Source: Diabrotica undecimpunctata
Lineage: Eukaryota > Arthropoda > Insecta > Coleoptera > Chrysomelidae
DNA: 64,000 nucleotides
Reading direction: 5' to 3'
Assembly: GCF_040954645.1 (NCBI RefSeq)
Contig: NC_092809.1
Location: forward strand, 68,523,141-68,587,140
This document shows, piece by piece, positions 47,151 through 57,456 of the stretch. Position 1 is the stretch's first letter. Every line of letters begins with the position of its first letter. Under the pieces are notes generated by a model. The model was given only the letters and a program-made list of their open reading frames with translations, did not search any database and was not told the DNA's origin. A program made the position numbers and the translations under genes.

Positions 47151-47724
47151 CGTCATTTTTCTCACTCTCATTGATATCATCACATTCATCATCTTCGTCA
47201 CTTTCACTTTCAATAATATCACATTCATTATCTGCTTCATTTTCAATCACTACTTCTCGAACTGATTCTGGCATCTGAGGTCCACTAAACCATATGAATT
47301 TATATGTTTCATCTTCAAACTCCCAATCTTGTTCTTCAACAATCAATTCTGTTGGTACTTTTTTATGAGCATTTGTCCAAATATTTGAAATATAATGGGC
47401 TCGCAGTAGATGTTGGTGTAATTCATCTTGACATAGTGGTAAGCTTGAAGCATCAAAATTTTTTAGTTTTTTTTTTAAAGGCTCGTTCACATCATGCAAC
47501 TTATACTGCCGGTTAAATAGTGAAAATCTGACATCGTTTACTTTTCTTTTTGGAATTGTTCTCGTCAGTCCTGTTCCATATAAGTGACATATGAAAGTTT
47601 CTAAGGTTTCAAAAACTTCATTACAATCGAAGTCAGTTTCACCAAGTTGGATAAAAGCATCTTGATACTTATTACATTTAGCGCATGCGTCTAGAATTAC
47701 TGATCCAAATGGAACGCGCATCAT
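47110..47724 (-). CDS. uncharacterised ORF in the long inverted-repeat element, probably fragment
   Basis: 204 residues. N-terminal part: SVILDACAKCNKYQDAFIQL and VFETLETFICHLYG; middle: KVNDVRFSLFNRQYKLHDVN, then LPLCQDELHQHLLRAHYISN and IWTNA; then a Trp-rich block (DWEFEDETYKFIWFSGPQMP) and a strongly acidic tail (ESESDEDDECDDINESEKND). The HLYG ... VRFSLF ... LP..... L..H..RA.Y....W pattern matches, from memory, repeated uncharacterised animal proteins. No catalytic motif was identified. The 3' end lies in the left arm, where the last residues come from arm sequence, and the start overlaps a perfect palindrome, so both ends may be artificial. Open over its full length. Confidence 0.55.
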   Translation of the reverse strand: MMRVPFGSVILDACAKCNKYQDAFIQLGETDFDCNEVFETLETFICHLYGTGLTRTIPKRKVNDVRFSLFNRQYKLHDVNEPLKKKLKNFDASSLPLCQDELHQHLLRAHYISNIWTNAHKKVPTELIVEEQDWEFEDETYKFIWFSGPQMPESVREVVIENEADNECDIIESESDEDDECDDINESEKNDEVFLIFFLIGKIV

Positions 47725-47757
47725 TATTATTTTAATATTTTAAAATAATAATGATGC
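47718..47757. repeat. perfect palindrome at the ORF start
   Basis: GCATCATTATTATTTTA (47718-47734) and its exact reverse complement (47741-47757) with a 6-bp loop. It contains the first codons of the ORF ending at 47724. Confidence 0.9.
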
Positions 47758-48351
47758 AAAATTAATGTCCAAACAGAATTTGTTAAATTATAATTAACCA
47801 ATGAAAAAAAAAAAATTCAATCAATTTGAAAGTTAAAAAAAATATTGAAAATATCTTCAAAATAAATTTCAAAACTTAAAAAATTGATAATTCCACTATT
47901 AAATTGATTTTTATTAATAATTATTTGTAAAATGTTAAAGGAATTCTACAAACTGAATTTTACCTATTGATAAATAGAAATAATATATTTTGTATTTGAT
48001 TATTAATGTAATAATAAATCAAATTTTTCTTATATCTGAACAACCATTATTTATGCAATATAAATTTAAAAACCTTTTTATTGTAATAAAAAATACGTAA
48101 AATTACTATTTGTTATACCAAAAATATTTAATAGTTAACATTATAACATTACTTTAATTTAATAAAATATCAAATATCAAACATTTATTCAATTAAAAAT
48201 GAATTCGTAAAATACTTATATTTAAGAAAAAATGTGATTTGTAAAGTAAATATGACTTTCGTTTGAAAAAAAAACATAACCATAATATCATTTTAAAACT
48301 ACAAAATATTCTATAAAAGATTCAGACGATGACGTAGAGTTTTATCAAAGG

Positions 48352-49086
48352 TTTTAGAAAAGTTTTTCTAAATTTTTTTTTCTTACCGGAAAAATCGTTT
48401 GAAAATTTTTGTAAAAAAATCATGGTATAACTGACAGAAAATCGAAAGGATTCTACAAATTAGATTTTACCTCAAAATATTACGAAAATTTTCATTTACG
48501 GAAATTTTTTTGGAAAATTTTGAGGAAAACTCCACTTGACGCTTTTCAGAATAGTAACAGAAGTGAGCATACAAATTTTCAAATCAATCGGTATAAAAAT
48601 ATTATAATAAAATCAGTTTGAAAATTGTTACCGAAACCTAAAATGTGCAGGCAAGTGGTACATTTGACCCCGTTTTATGGCTCTCTGTACCAACCCAGCT
48701 GTCCGCTCTTTTGGATTTAGAGTTTTTAAAGGCTAAATAGTGAGCCATGAAAATGGCGGACATATTACTTATCGTTAATTTTTCCCCAAAAAATTGCAAT
48801 TTCACCCCTGTCCGCCACCCCTTATGTATCCACTCTCGCGTCCGCCCTTTGGGATTTCGTCTAGTTATACCAAGATCTTACTCTGGGCAAATTTTCAGCC
48901 ATATTATCGATCGTTAATTTTTCCGAAAAAAATTACAACTTCATCCCTGTACAGCCACCCCCTGTACCACGAGGGGCGTCCGCCTGTAAGGCAAAGTCTT
49001 AACCCAGTTACAATGAATATATTCCAATAGAGAAATGTCATATTACAAATCAGTTCAAAATTTCGGCTCTATCTCTTGGACTATAA
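48352..49086 (-). repeat. right arm of long inverted repeat
   Basis: Matches the left arm as reverse complement with few differences (for example CACCCCTTATG against CACTCCTTATG). The outer end reads GAGATAGAGCCGAAATTTTG in both arms when read inwards. Confidence 0.85.
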
Positions 49087-49359
49087 GGAAGCGATAAGTG
49101 GTTTGACAGCATAATAACTGCTTGTGTAGTCTAGTTTTCACAGTGATTCTAGGCAACCTATTTGGGTGGAGTTTTAACTTGTTCTTGAATGAATTCAGAA
49201 TCCAGCAGCCCGCTAAAGTATTGGATTTTTATAATATAATTATTTGACAACCTTTTGTTGCCCAACCACCTAGAGCGGAGTTGAGCCGAAATACATTGAT
49301 TTCGTATGTTCCGTTTTAAATTCGTTCAATCTGTAGATGGATAATTATAGAAAATAACA

Positions 49360-52300
49360 TACACTGTGTTCATTTAAAAAGGATCCACCCTCAATAATTT
49401 AGAAATTTAAACATAATAGAAAGAAACGCTGAGTTCGATTTTTAAATTTAGTTCTGGTTTTATTTTATTATTAAGCGTACCTATAATGACGTCACCACGA
49501 CACGTCGTTATGACGTCATCCACTCGATTTTAAAATGGAAACCTATATTTTTCTGTCAAAATTAAATACACAATGAATTTTTTAAAACGGCAATTTCCTC
49601 ATGGGGATGTTAGTGTCTAGAATTCTAACAAATGACACATTTTCAACAATGTTTTTACTTATTGATTTATATGACTATTAAGCTTCTTTTATATTATTGT
49701 ACAACTTTTAAAGACTACAAAGAATTTGTTTTCTTTTTTTCCGCTGTTTCTGCATTTTAAAGATTGCAAAAATTTTCGTCCGAAAATTACTGCTTTATGG
49801 CGGAGAGTTGATCTCTGGAGCGGCAAATCTCAAATATAAAATAAAATATATAATATTCGTGAAGAATTTTAAAAAATAAGTGCCTTTACGTGATAGTTTA
49901 CCAAAAACGTTAAAAATACCTAAAAATTGGCGGACATTTGAAAAAATTGTTTACAAATTGACCTATTTTTTTACTTTTTTCAGTCACAAAAATTTTACCA
50001 TTATTTTTTTTTGGTCAAATTGTAATAAACTATTGTAGAGAAAATAAAAACAAACAAGGATTGGTTTTCTTAGGTTTGGTCACAGTTTATTAAAATCGAC
50101 GGACGTATCTCGAAGAAAAACTTCTACTTCTGTCTCTTTCCGATGACGTAGACGAATCTCTAAACCTTCTTATTCACTGCATTATCCTGCAGCTGAACTA
50201 CATATTGGCAAAACTTCTACAACCTATACATGGAAGAAAGTACCATGATGGAATAAGGATTGTGAACAAGCAGTTCGTCAATGTAAAAAAGCATTAAATA
50301 GTTACCGAAGAACTAGAAATAACGAAGATTTTGTGCAATTTAAAAAACTAAAGCCAGAGCAAAATACGTGCTAAAAGAAAACAAGAAAATTTCATGGAGG
50401 AAATATACTTCATCACTAAACTCCAACACCCCTTCTGCCCAAGTATGGACGAAAATACGACAAATGCAGGGCCGTAAGACAAGTTTCGGTACTCAAAGCA
50501 TAAGTTATCAATGACACACAACGATACTCGCCTAATATATCATCACGCACATTAACTGGAAAATTCTCCTCGGAAAAATCGATCTTATTAATACACCATT
50601 TACCTTAGAGGAACTAACGACGGTACTCGATTTGTGTAAAAACACAGCCTCTGGTCCAATGACATTCCTTTCGTATTCTTAAAGAAATTATTGACTCCTT
50701 GCATTATTATTTTATTAAAATTTTACAATGGTATTTGGAACAGTTATAATCTTCCTAAGCGGTGGCGAGAATATTATATATTATACCAATTAAAAAAGTT
50801 CATAACAAACACAAAGTTTATCTAATTCATATAGGTCAATATTGCTGACGTTCAGCATGTACAAATTAATGGAGAAAATGGTAAACAAAATATTGATCTG
50901 GTTTTTGAAGAAAAATAGTTATGTCACCGACACAATCCGGTTTTAAATCTCACCGTTCTACATTAAATAATTTAGTAATTTTACAATCACATATTTCCGA
51001 CTATATGGCATATACACAAGATTGATTAGCAGCTTTTTTGATGTCGAAGGTGCCTTTGACACGGTTCAAAAATCTGTAATACTCTAAAATCTTCCACAAT
51101 ATGGACTTGGTGGAAACATATACTACTTTGTGCAGAATTTTTTAGATAATAGAACTTTTAAAATTAATTTTAAACGGAAATCTGTCATCTATCTGTGTTC
51201 AACATAATGGACGGAGTATTCAACATATTGGAGTTCCACAAGTTTCTGTTATAAGCATAACTTTGTTCAGTTTGGCATTTAATGATGTAGGCAAAAATAC
51301 TCATCTCCTAGTTAAATATGCATTATATGCTGATAACCTTGTACTCTTTTGCAGAGGAAAGAATATCAAAATAACCTGTCGACGAACGCAAACATCCATT
51401 GATAATATACAAAAGTGGTCGAGGCATATTGGGCTTTTCTTCTAATCTCAAAAAACTAAAATCATGAAATTTTGCAGAAAAACGACAAAAGATAATCCAA
51501 CTTTGACATAGAACGAAGTATTACTAGATGTTATTGATCATCATAAAGTCTAAGTACTGACCTTCGACTCCAGATTTACTTGGAATACACACATATAGGA
51601 AACAAAAGGCAACTACTTAAAAAATGATAATATCCTAAAAAGCTTAGCACATTTCCAATGAGGAGCTGACGAAAAGTATTTTTACAGTTTACAGATCCAT
51701 TATTTGCTCCAAAATACACTATGGTAGTTTTGTCTATATGTCGTTAAGTCACACCTGAAAACTCTTGACTCCGTACACAATACGGGTCTTAGGATCTGCT
51801 TAGGTGTCTTCAGATCTAGCCCAGCTCAAAGCATGTACTGTGAAGCTAACGAATCGTCATTCTGGTTAAGTAGGCAACATTTTCTTTTGTCATATGCAGC
51901 TAGCTTATCAGCTGATTCACAGACTACTAACTATTTATTCAACCAAATAATCTTATTCATCATTCTCAGACTACTAGAGCTGTCCAACCTCTCTCTTGTA
52001 TACTAAATTTTCTTCTTGATCTTGCTGCAACTTCACCCTTTCATATCTCTACACATCCTCCGTGGCATAAGTAACTTATGAATGTCAATACCTCCCTTTT
52101 TTCTTTCAATAAACATGATTCTCCTAAAGTTATAATTAAACAATCGTTCCTAAATATACTTAATCGAAATCAGTTTAATAAAGTTCTTTATAAAGATGCC
52201 TCTAAAAATGATGTAGGGGTGGCTAGTGGTGTTGCTTCCTCTTTCAGTACTACAAAACTAATCAGATTTTCTGCCGTTTGTAGTGTATACACTGGAGAAC

Positions 52301-53125
52301 TATATGGTATCGTCAAGACTTTTCGTATGTTGGAACCAACTGATCGTAATGCAGCAATTTGCACAGACTCGTTATCATCAATCCAAGTAATTAAAAATAT
52401 GTTCTTAGATCATCCTCTGGTAAATTTAATATGACATATAAAATAAACTTACAGACCATGAGGTACTTGTCACTATTATCTGGGTACCTTCACATGTAGG
52501 ACTCGTAGGAAATGAGGCTGCAGATGTAGCCGCAGAAGAAGCTTTTACTTTGGATATACCTATGTCAAATATCAAGCTGCATAATGAGTAATTTTATCAA
52601 AAAAAGTGTTTTTATGGTTAGCTTGTGATTAGTGAATATGTTGCATACACATCGCAACTAATCTATTCGACCTGAAACTTAAAAATATATTGCGTGAATT
52701 CAAGCAAAGGTTGACTTATTGCTAAGAAGTGAGAAGGTCTCAATTTGAGCACCTTATTTGACCTGTTTTTTATTTAAATAAGCATTAGTTTTGTCTCTGC
52801 TATTAAAAATTAAACATATTTTCTTGAAACCAACTAATTTTTTGAATTTTAACACCATGTATATCAAAAACTACTAACATACATACTAGGGCATACTATA
52901 GTAATACGTATTGCCGTTTTCAGAATTCCTTTTTCTATTTAATTTTGACAGAAAAAATATAGATTTTAATTAAAAAAATAATTGACGTCATAATGATGTC
53001 ATCACAGTTGCAGTTATCCAAAATAAAAGCAAAATATATTTAAACATCAACCTGTCTTGGCGTTTTGTGCTTAAATGCTACAGAAAAAATTTTAGGTTAC
53101 CAACCCAAACGTACACACTGTATAT
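49360..53125. mobile_element. diverged inverted arms around an I-like LINE
   Basis: About 49360-49610 and, on the other strand, 52840-53115 share blocks in inverted order: TATGACGTCA, CTGTCAAAATTAAATA, AAAACGGCAAT, and ACTGTGT words at the outer ends. Identity is partial, perhaps 70 percent. Either an old TIR element received a LINE, or two related repeats lie in opposite orientation by chance. Confidence 0.4.
50150..52600 (+). pseudogene. I-like LINE: reverse transcriptase plus RNase H (decayed)
   Basis: Plus strand, in order: pre-RT region (NKDCEQAVRQCKKALNSYRR, WRKYTSSLNSNTPSAQVW), FTLEELTTVLDLCKNTASGP, LPKRWREYYIIPIKK, SGFKSHRSTLNNLVILQSHI, FFDVEGAFDTV (motif A) near 51040, YALYADNLVLF (motif C, YADD changed to YADN) near 51326, and after a gap an RNase H domain: YKDASKNDVGVASG near 52190, YTGELYGI, ICTDSLSSIQVI and WVPSHVGLVGNEAADVAAEE near 52480. 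RNase H with this order is typical of I/Loa-type LINEs. Many stops and frameshifts (for example VP*WN near 50245). Dead copy. Confidence 0.85.
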
Positions 53126-53644
53126 ACATGTATAAATATTTTAGTACATTTTATTTTTTTTTTGTACTGCCTAATAATTATATATAACTAAAAATTAAAA
53201 AGCAGTAACATTATACGCATTTATGTTCTAAATCATCTTGCCTATCACTAATTATAAGACATCTCGGTAATATTTCTTAAGATTTTTTCAATGCATTATT
53301 TAAAGTTCCAATTTTGACTTTATCTCCAATCTAACGTCTCGTCGTAGCAGGCTTCGCCTGTGGGAACCACACTGACCCGCACGACGTTCCCGCTTAAGCC
53401 GGACCGGCATTAAGAAGTGGATGATGGTCCGAATTGTCGTCCCTCCAGGCACAACTTGAGGGCGTCAGCTGGAATCTACCAAATTACTATTTATTAGATG
53501 GGATAATCTTTGTTCTTTCGAAGTGTCGGATTTTGAATATGAGAATCGTAAATTTTAAAATACGAGGCGAGGGTGAAATGTTTCTCGATAAGTAAGATAT
53601 ATTAATTTAGAAAAATGTTATCGTTTTAAATATTGACAGTATAA
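53126..53644. other. no gene recognised; isolated GC-rich patch
   Basis: 53330-53480 is clearly GC-richer than its surroundings (GCAGGCTTCGCCTGTGGGAA, GACCCGCACGACG). It has no long open frame and no tRNA-like fold that I can see. It could be a fragment of a GC-rich LINE or a different repeat. Confidence 0.4.
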
Positions 53645-53757
<113 letters not shown>

Positions 53758-53779
53758 TATATAGAAAAGTTATTTCGAA

Positions 53780-54340
53780 CGAATAAAAAAGGTAAGATGT
53801 AATGGTATGTCTCGCAAAATTGAAAAATAAAAAACAAAATAAGTATATCGATGGAAGACAACTGTAAAAACATATTTCTGACCATTTGGTAGTTATCAGT
53901 ATTGTGCATCCAAGTTAGAAACGGAGCATGTTAATTTAGGAAAGAATTACTACAGATTTGCTATGCAGAGAACAATGCTACCAATTTGTGGCAATAGAGT
54001 TAAAACACCCTAATGGTTTTCAGGGAAACAACCTACAAGAACCACAGATGAAGCTGTAAATACCTGAGAAAAGGAATGCCCAACATTATAACGTTTAAAA
54101 CAAACAGAAAAGATTAACGCGAGTGAGCAGAAAATGTAAAATGTTAGAGCATGTCTCGCAAAACAGAAAAACCAAAAAGGAATATCGATAGAACGCAACC
54201 GTAAGTATAATACGTAAACTATTCTAGACTAGTTTAGACTATTTGGTTGTCATCATTGCGGTGCAGACAAGGTAGAAAACGACCATGATAACTTGGGAAA
54301 TGATCACTACAGGGGTAATGCGACCAATTTGTTATTTTAA
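53780..54340. repeat. diverged tandem duplication
   Basis: Blocks near 53800-54000 (ATGTCTCGCAAAA, ATATCGATGGAAG, TTTGGTAGTTATCA, ATGCTACCAATTTGTG) recur in the same order at 54150-54335 (ATGTCTCGCAAAA, ATATCGATAGAACG, TTTGGTTGTCATCA, ATGCGACCAATTTGTT). Two diverged copies of about 210 bp, offset about 340 bp. Source unknown. Confidence 0.6.
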
Positions 54341-54997
54341 TTGCCGTAATTTAATTTAAGTTTTAATATGTAAAACAAAAGTTTTAAACCTCTTTAGTAC
54401 GTGACTGTACGCACATTAGAATTAAATGAAGTAATTTTATTTCTTTTTTTTTATATTAACCGTCAAAATTTTACTCCTTTGCATTAAATAAAATGAAATT
54501 ATTTACTTCTCGTGACTCATTGATGTTGATCTAATTTAACCAAAAAGTAATTAGTCTTGTCATCCAAAAAATGCTGTAGAATTGTAACAAACTGTTCTTC
54601 TTCGCGTCTTTGTATTTCAAGCATCATATAGGAGACCAGAGCCAGTTGACTAAATTAGTTAGTTGACTAATTGTTTCTAGTTCCTCTAATGTGCAAAATA
54701 TGTCGCCTGTAGACACGATATCTGAACTGGCCACTCTTGTGCCTCCATTTTTCAATATCGCTCTTATGGTCGCTTGTGTTTGGTGTCGGTGAGAACGAGA
54801 AATCTAGAATCATCCTTGGTAAGTAATTACTTTGGTTCTGATTATTTTTCGTATTATTATCTATAAAATCGTTCGTTACAAATTTCACAGAATATTTTTG
54901 GGAATAAACATACATTGAGCATGATTTGACGTGATTGATTCGTATCTACCTTAACGCATGTCTATCATACGTCCGTCGGAATGACAAGGTGACGCAT
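54341..54997. other. no gene recognised
   Basis: AT-rich. CAGTTGACTAAATTAGTTAG at 54646-54668 repeats a GTTGACTAA word that also occurs in the ends of the neighbouring pogo-like element, possibly a decayed end of a relative. Confidence 0.3.
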
Positions 54998-57227
54998 GGG
55001 GCTTATCGACTAAGTTGTGCCGGGTCTGTTGACTTAGTCGACAAACCCCATCATTTATTCAAATTTCAGAATTAAGTTGTAAACTACGTTGGCATTTTAT
55101 AGTGGAATAATAAGTTGATAGTGATATCGAATCATTTGGAAACTATTAGCAATTGTTTTGTTGCATAATTTTCACCAAATATAAATCTATCTGAAGTTTT
55201 AATCGTCTTTATTTTTGTTGCAGCAGGAATATGAGAACCTACAAAAGGAAAAATAATAAGGGCAAGACAATACCCGATCATTTAATGAGAGTTAGTTTTA
55301 AATGATGGCAGAAGTATTAATAGCGTCGCAAAAGACTTATCAATACCAAAAAAAAAACACTTCAAAGCTGTGTAGTTAAAGCTAGATCACATGGTGGGGA
55401 TGGAAACCTAGAACGGGTGGGTTATTTCAATAGACAAAATATTTTTTCTGAGAGACAAGAGACACTTATAGCTAATTATCTGAAACCATGACCAAAATGA
55501 CAGGTCCAGATTAGTATACATCTTATATCAAGAGGAATAGAACATTATCCTTGAGGACATCACATGCCACCAGTTTGTCAAGAGCCACAAATCAAATCTA
55601 GACATGTTTTTCAACAATATGAAAACATTATATAAGCATGTGAATTTGCAAGCATCGGATATTTTAACGTTGACGAGATGGGTATCATAACTGTTAAGAA
55701 GCCGAATAGAATAGTGGCACGACGTGGCTTGTAGCAAATAGGTAAACTCTTATCTGCAGAAAGAGGAACCCTTGTAACCCTCACCGTTTGCAGATTCAGC
55801 AAGTGGTAATAATGTTAAACTACAGGGACCACTTTATTAGAGATGCACCTGTCGGAAGCCCAGGAGATGCAAATCCTCCTGTTGAAAAAACAACATTTTG
55901 CAAAATTTGTCAAGCATGTTGTGTTCCATACAAGATGTTCCAAAAAGCACCCTATAATTTTGCTGCTCGACAACTATGAATCTCACCTTTCTATCGAGGC
56001 GTTAGATATTTAAAAAAAAAAACGGAGTAACAGTTTTATCGTTGCCTCCATACTACTTGCGTAAATTACAGCCTCTCGTTAGGAGTGTTTATGGAATTCT
56101 AAAAAAATACTGCAATTTAGCTATGGATGGTATGAATGGTATGGTATGGTGAACAGTTCAGGTAAGACATTTTCCATATATAATGTTCTTGACATTGTAA
56201 AATTAACCTGCCTGTAGCGCCAACCAATATAACAGAATATTCCCTCATAATGAGGGTATTGTCAAAGAGAATGAGTTCTTGGCACCAAATGTGACAGAAA
56301 GGCCTACACCAGCAAATAAATGAGGAAACGCTACCGAAAACAAGATACATTTCTACAGTGGAGTAAGCTAAAATCGTGGAGAATCAAAAATTTTAGATTT
56401 CCCAGATGACAACGATAATTTGTCTGCAAACACAGTCGCATTGACAAAAACGAAACCTGCAAGTTCGATATTTCTTTCCCCTGAAGACTTAAGGCCGTTT
56501 CTAAAAGCAGGACTTCGACAAAATTCAGGAAAATCACTGAAGAAGAAACAAACTGCTATTTTAAATGATATTCCGTTAAAAGATGCTCTCGCGGAAAAGA
56601 CAGAATGCGAAAGGAAAGAAAGGTCCACATAAAAGAAAAATATGCAACCGATTCAATCCACGTCTGCAGCTCATCATGACCCTACATACTCGGATTCTGA
56701 GTGTGAAACTGAGTGCTTAGTATGTGAAGAACCCTAGAAAAATAGCACTAAAGATGATGACTATAGCAGATGGGCTTACATTAAATGCACGAACAAAAGT
56801 CATATCGAACAAAAGTCATATCACTTTTTTGATATACATTAATTGTGATTCAGATGATGATTTGTGAGTTTTGTTTTTAATTGATAGACTTTCTTAATGT
56901 CAATGGTAAAAACAAACGTGAAACATTGAATCTGCATTTGTTTTTGAATTGTGTCACTATTATTACCCTTATGATATCACTTAGAAAATTATGAGCCAAC
57001 TAACCCCAGGCCGTTAGTCAACTATAAATGCATTCGGGGCTAGTTGACTTATTTTTCAAGGCAGTCAAAATTTGCATTGATACTTTTTTTCTACGGAGAA
57101 TTCGAATAAATTGAAAATGTATATACAATATCTAAAGGAATATAGAATTAGCTGACATCCTTGAATTTAATAGTATGCAAAAAAATCACTAAAAATTATA
57201 TATTTAAAAAATAAGTCAACAAACCCC
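54998..57227 (+). mobile_element. second pogo-like element with paired inverted ends
   Basis: Left: GGGGCTTATCGACTAAGT (54998-55015) facing ACTTAGTCGACAAACCCC (55032-55049). Right: GGGGCTAGTTGACTTATTTT (from 57027) facing AATAAGTCAACAAACCCC (ending 57227). The outer motif GGGGTTTGTTGACTTA is thus inverted at the two ends. A pogo-type transposase remnant lies between. The 2.2-kb length suits the class. The outermost base and the TA target are not certain. Confidence 0.65.
55231..56860 (+). pseudogene. pogo-like transposase pseudogene, third catalytic Asp mutated
   Basis: From ATG 55231: MRTYKRKNNKGKTIPDHL and SINSVAKDLSIPKK with a frame change (psq-type HTH), SHGGDGNLERVGYFNRQNIF, FNVDEMGIITVKKPNRIVAR (first Asp, 55674), SAERGTLVTLTVC, PIILLLDNYESHLSIEAL (second Asp, 55969), then LSLPPYYLRKLQPLVRSVYG. 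The LQPLD motif reads LQPLV, so the third Asp is Val (56078-56080); spacing is DD35D. Later: FLSPEDLRPFLKAGLRQNSG and a Cys-rich tail (DSECETECLVCEEP) with a further stop. Also several frameshifts, one in the A-run near 56011. TTGTTGCAG just upstream resembles a splice acceptor. Confidence 0.85.
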
Positions 57228-57456
57228 GGTTTTCGCTACCCAATTTTTTTTGTAACTAGATCTTCTTTGTCCAAAGCTCAGTAGCTACAGTAGCTAAATA
57301 TCAATTATTGAAATGTTTGAACATTACGCGCAGTACCTCCCACGATCGACTGACAAAATAGACTCATGTAACATCGGAAAGGAGTATACAGTGAGCATGA
57401 TATTTGTGCTCATCCTTTTTCAAACCAGCGCCGACTCCATATTTTTGGAACAATGA
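57228..57456. other. no gene seen
   Basis: Short spacer between two elements. Confidence 0.4.

Larger units (their letters stand above)
46248..49338. mobile_element. long inverted-repeat element carrying an uncharacterised ORF
   Basis: Arms of roughly 710-730 bp (about 46430-47150 and 48352-49086) are highly similar reverse complements. A further outer pair, ACAGATTGAACGAATTTAAA at about 46250 and its reverse complement ending near 49336, extends the structure, with unequal unmatched DNA between (about 150 bp left, 220 bp right). The 1.2-kb centre holds a 204-codon minus-strand ORF. Long arms occur in foldback, MULE and Polinton-type elements; no transposase of those classes was seen and no target duplication could be fixed. 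Confidence 0.7.
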
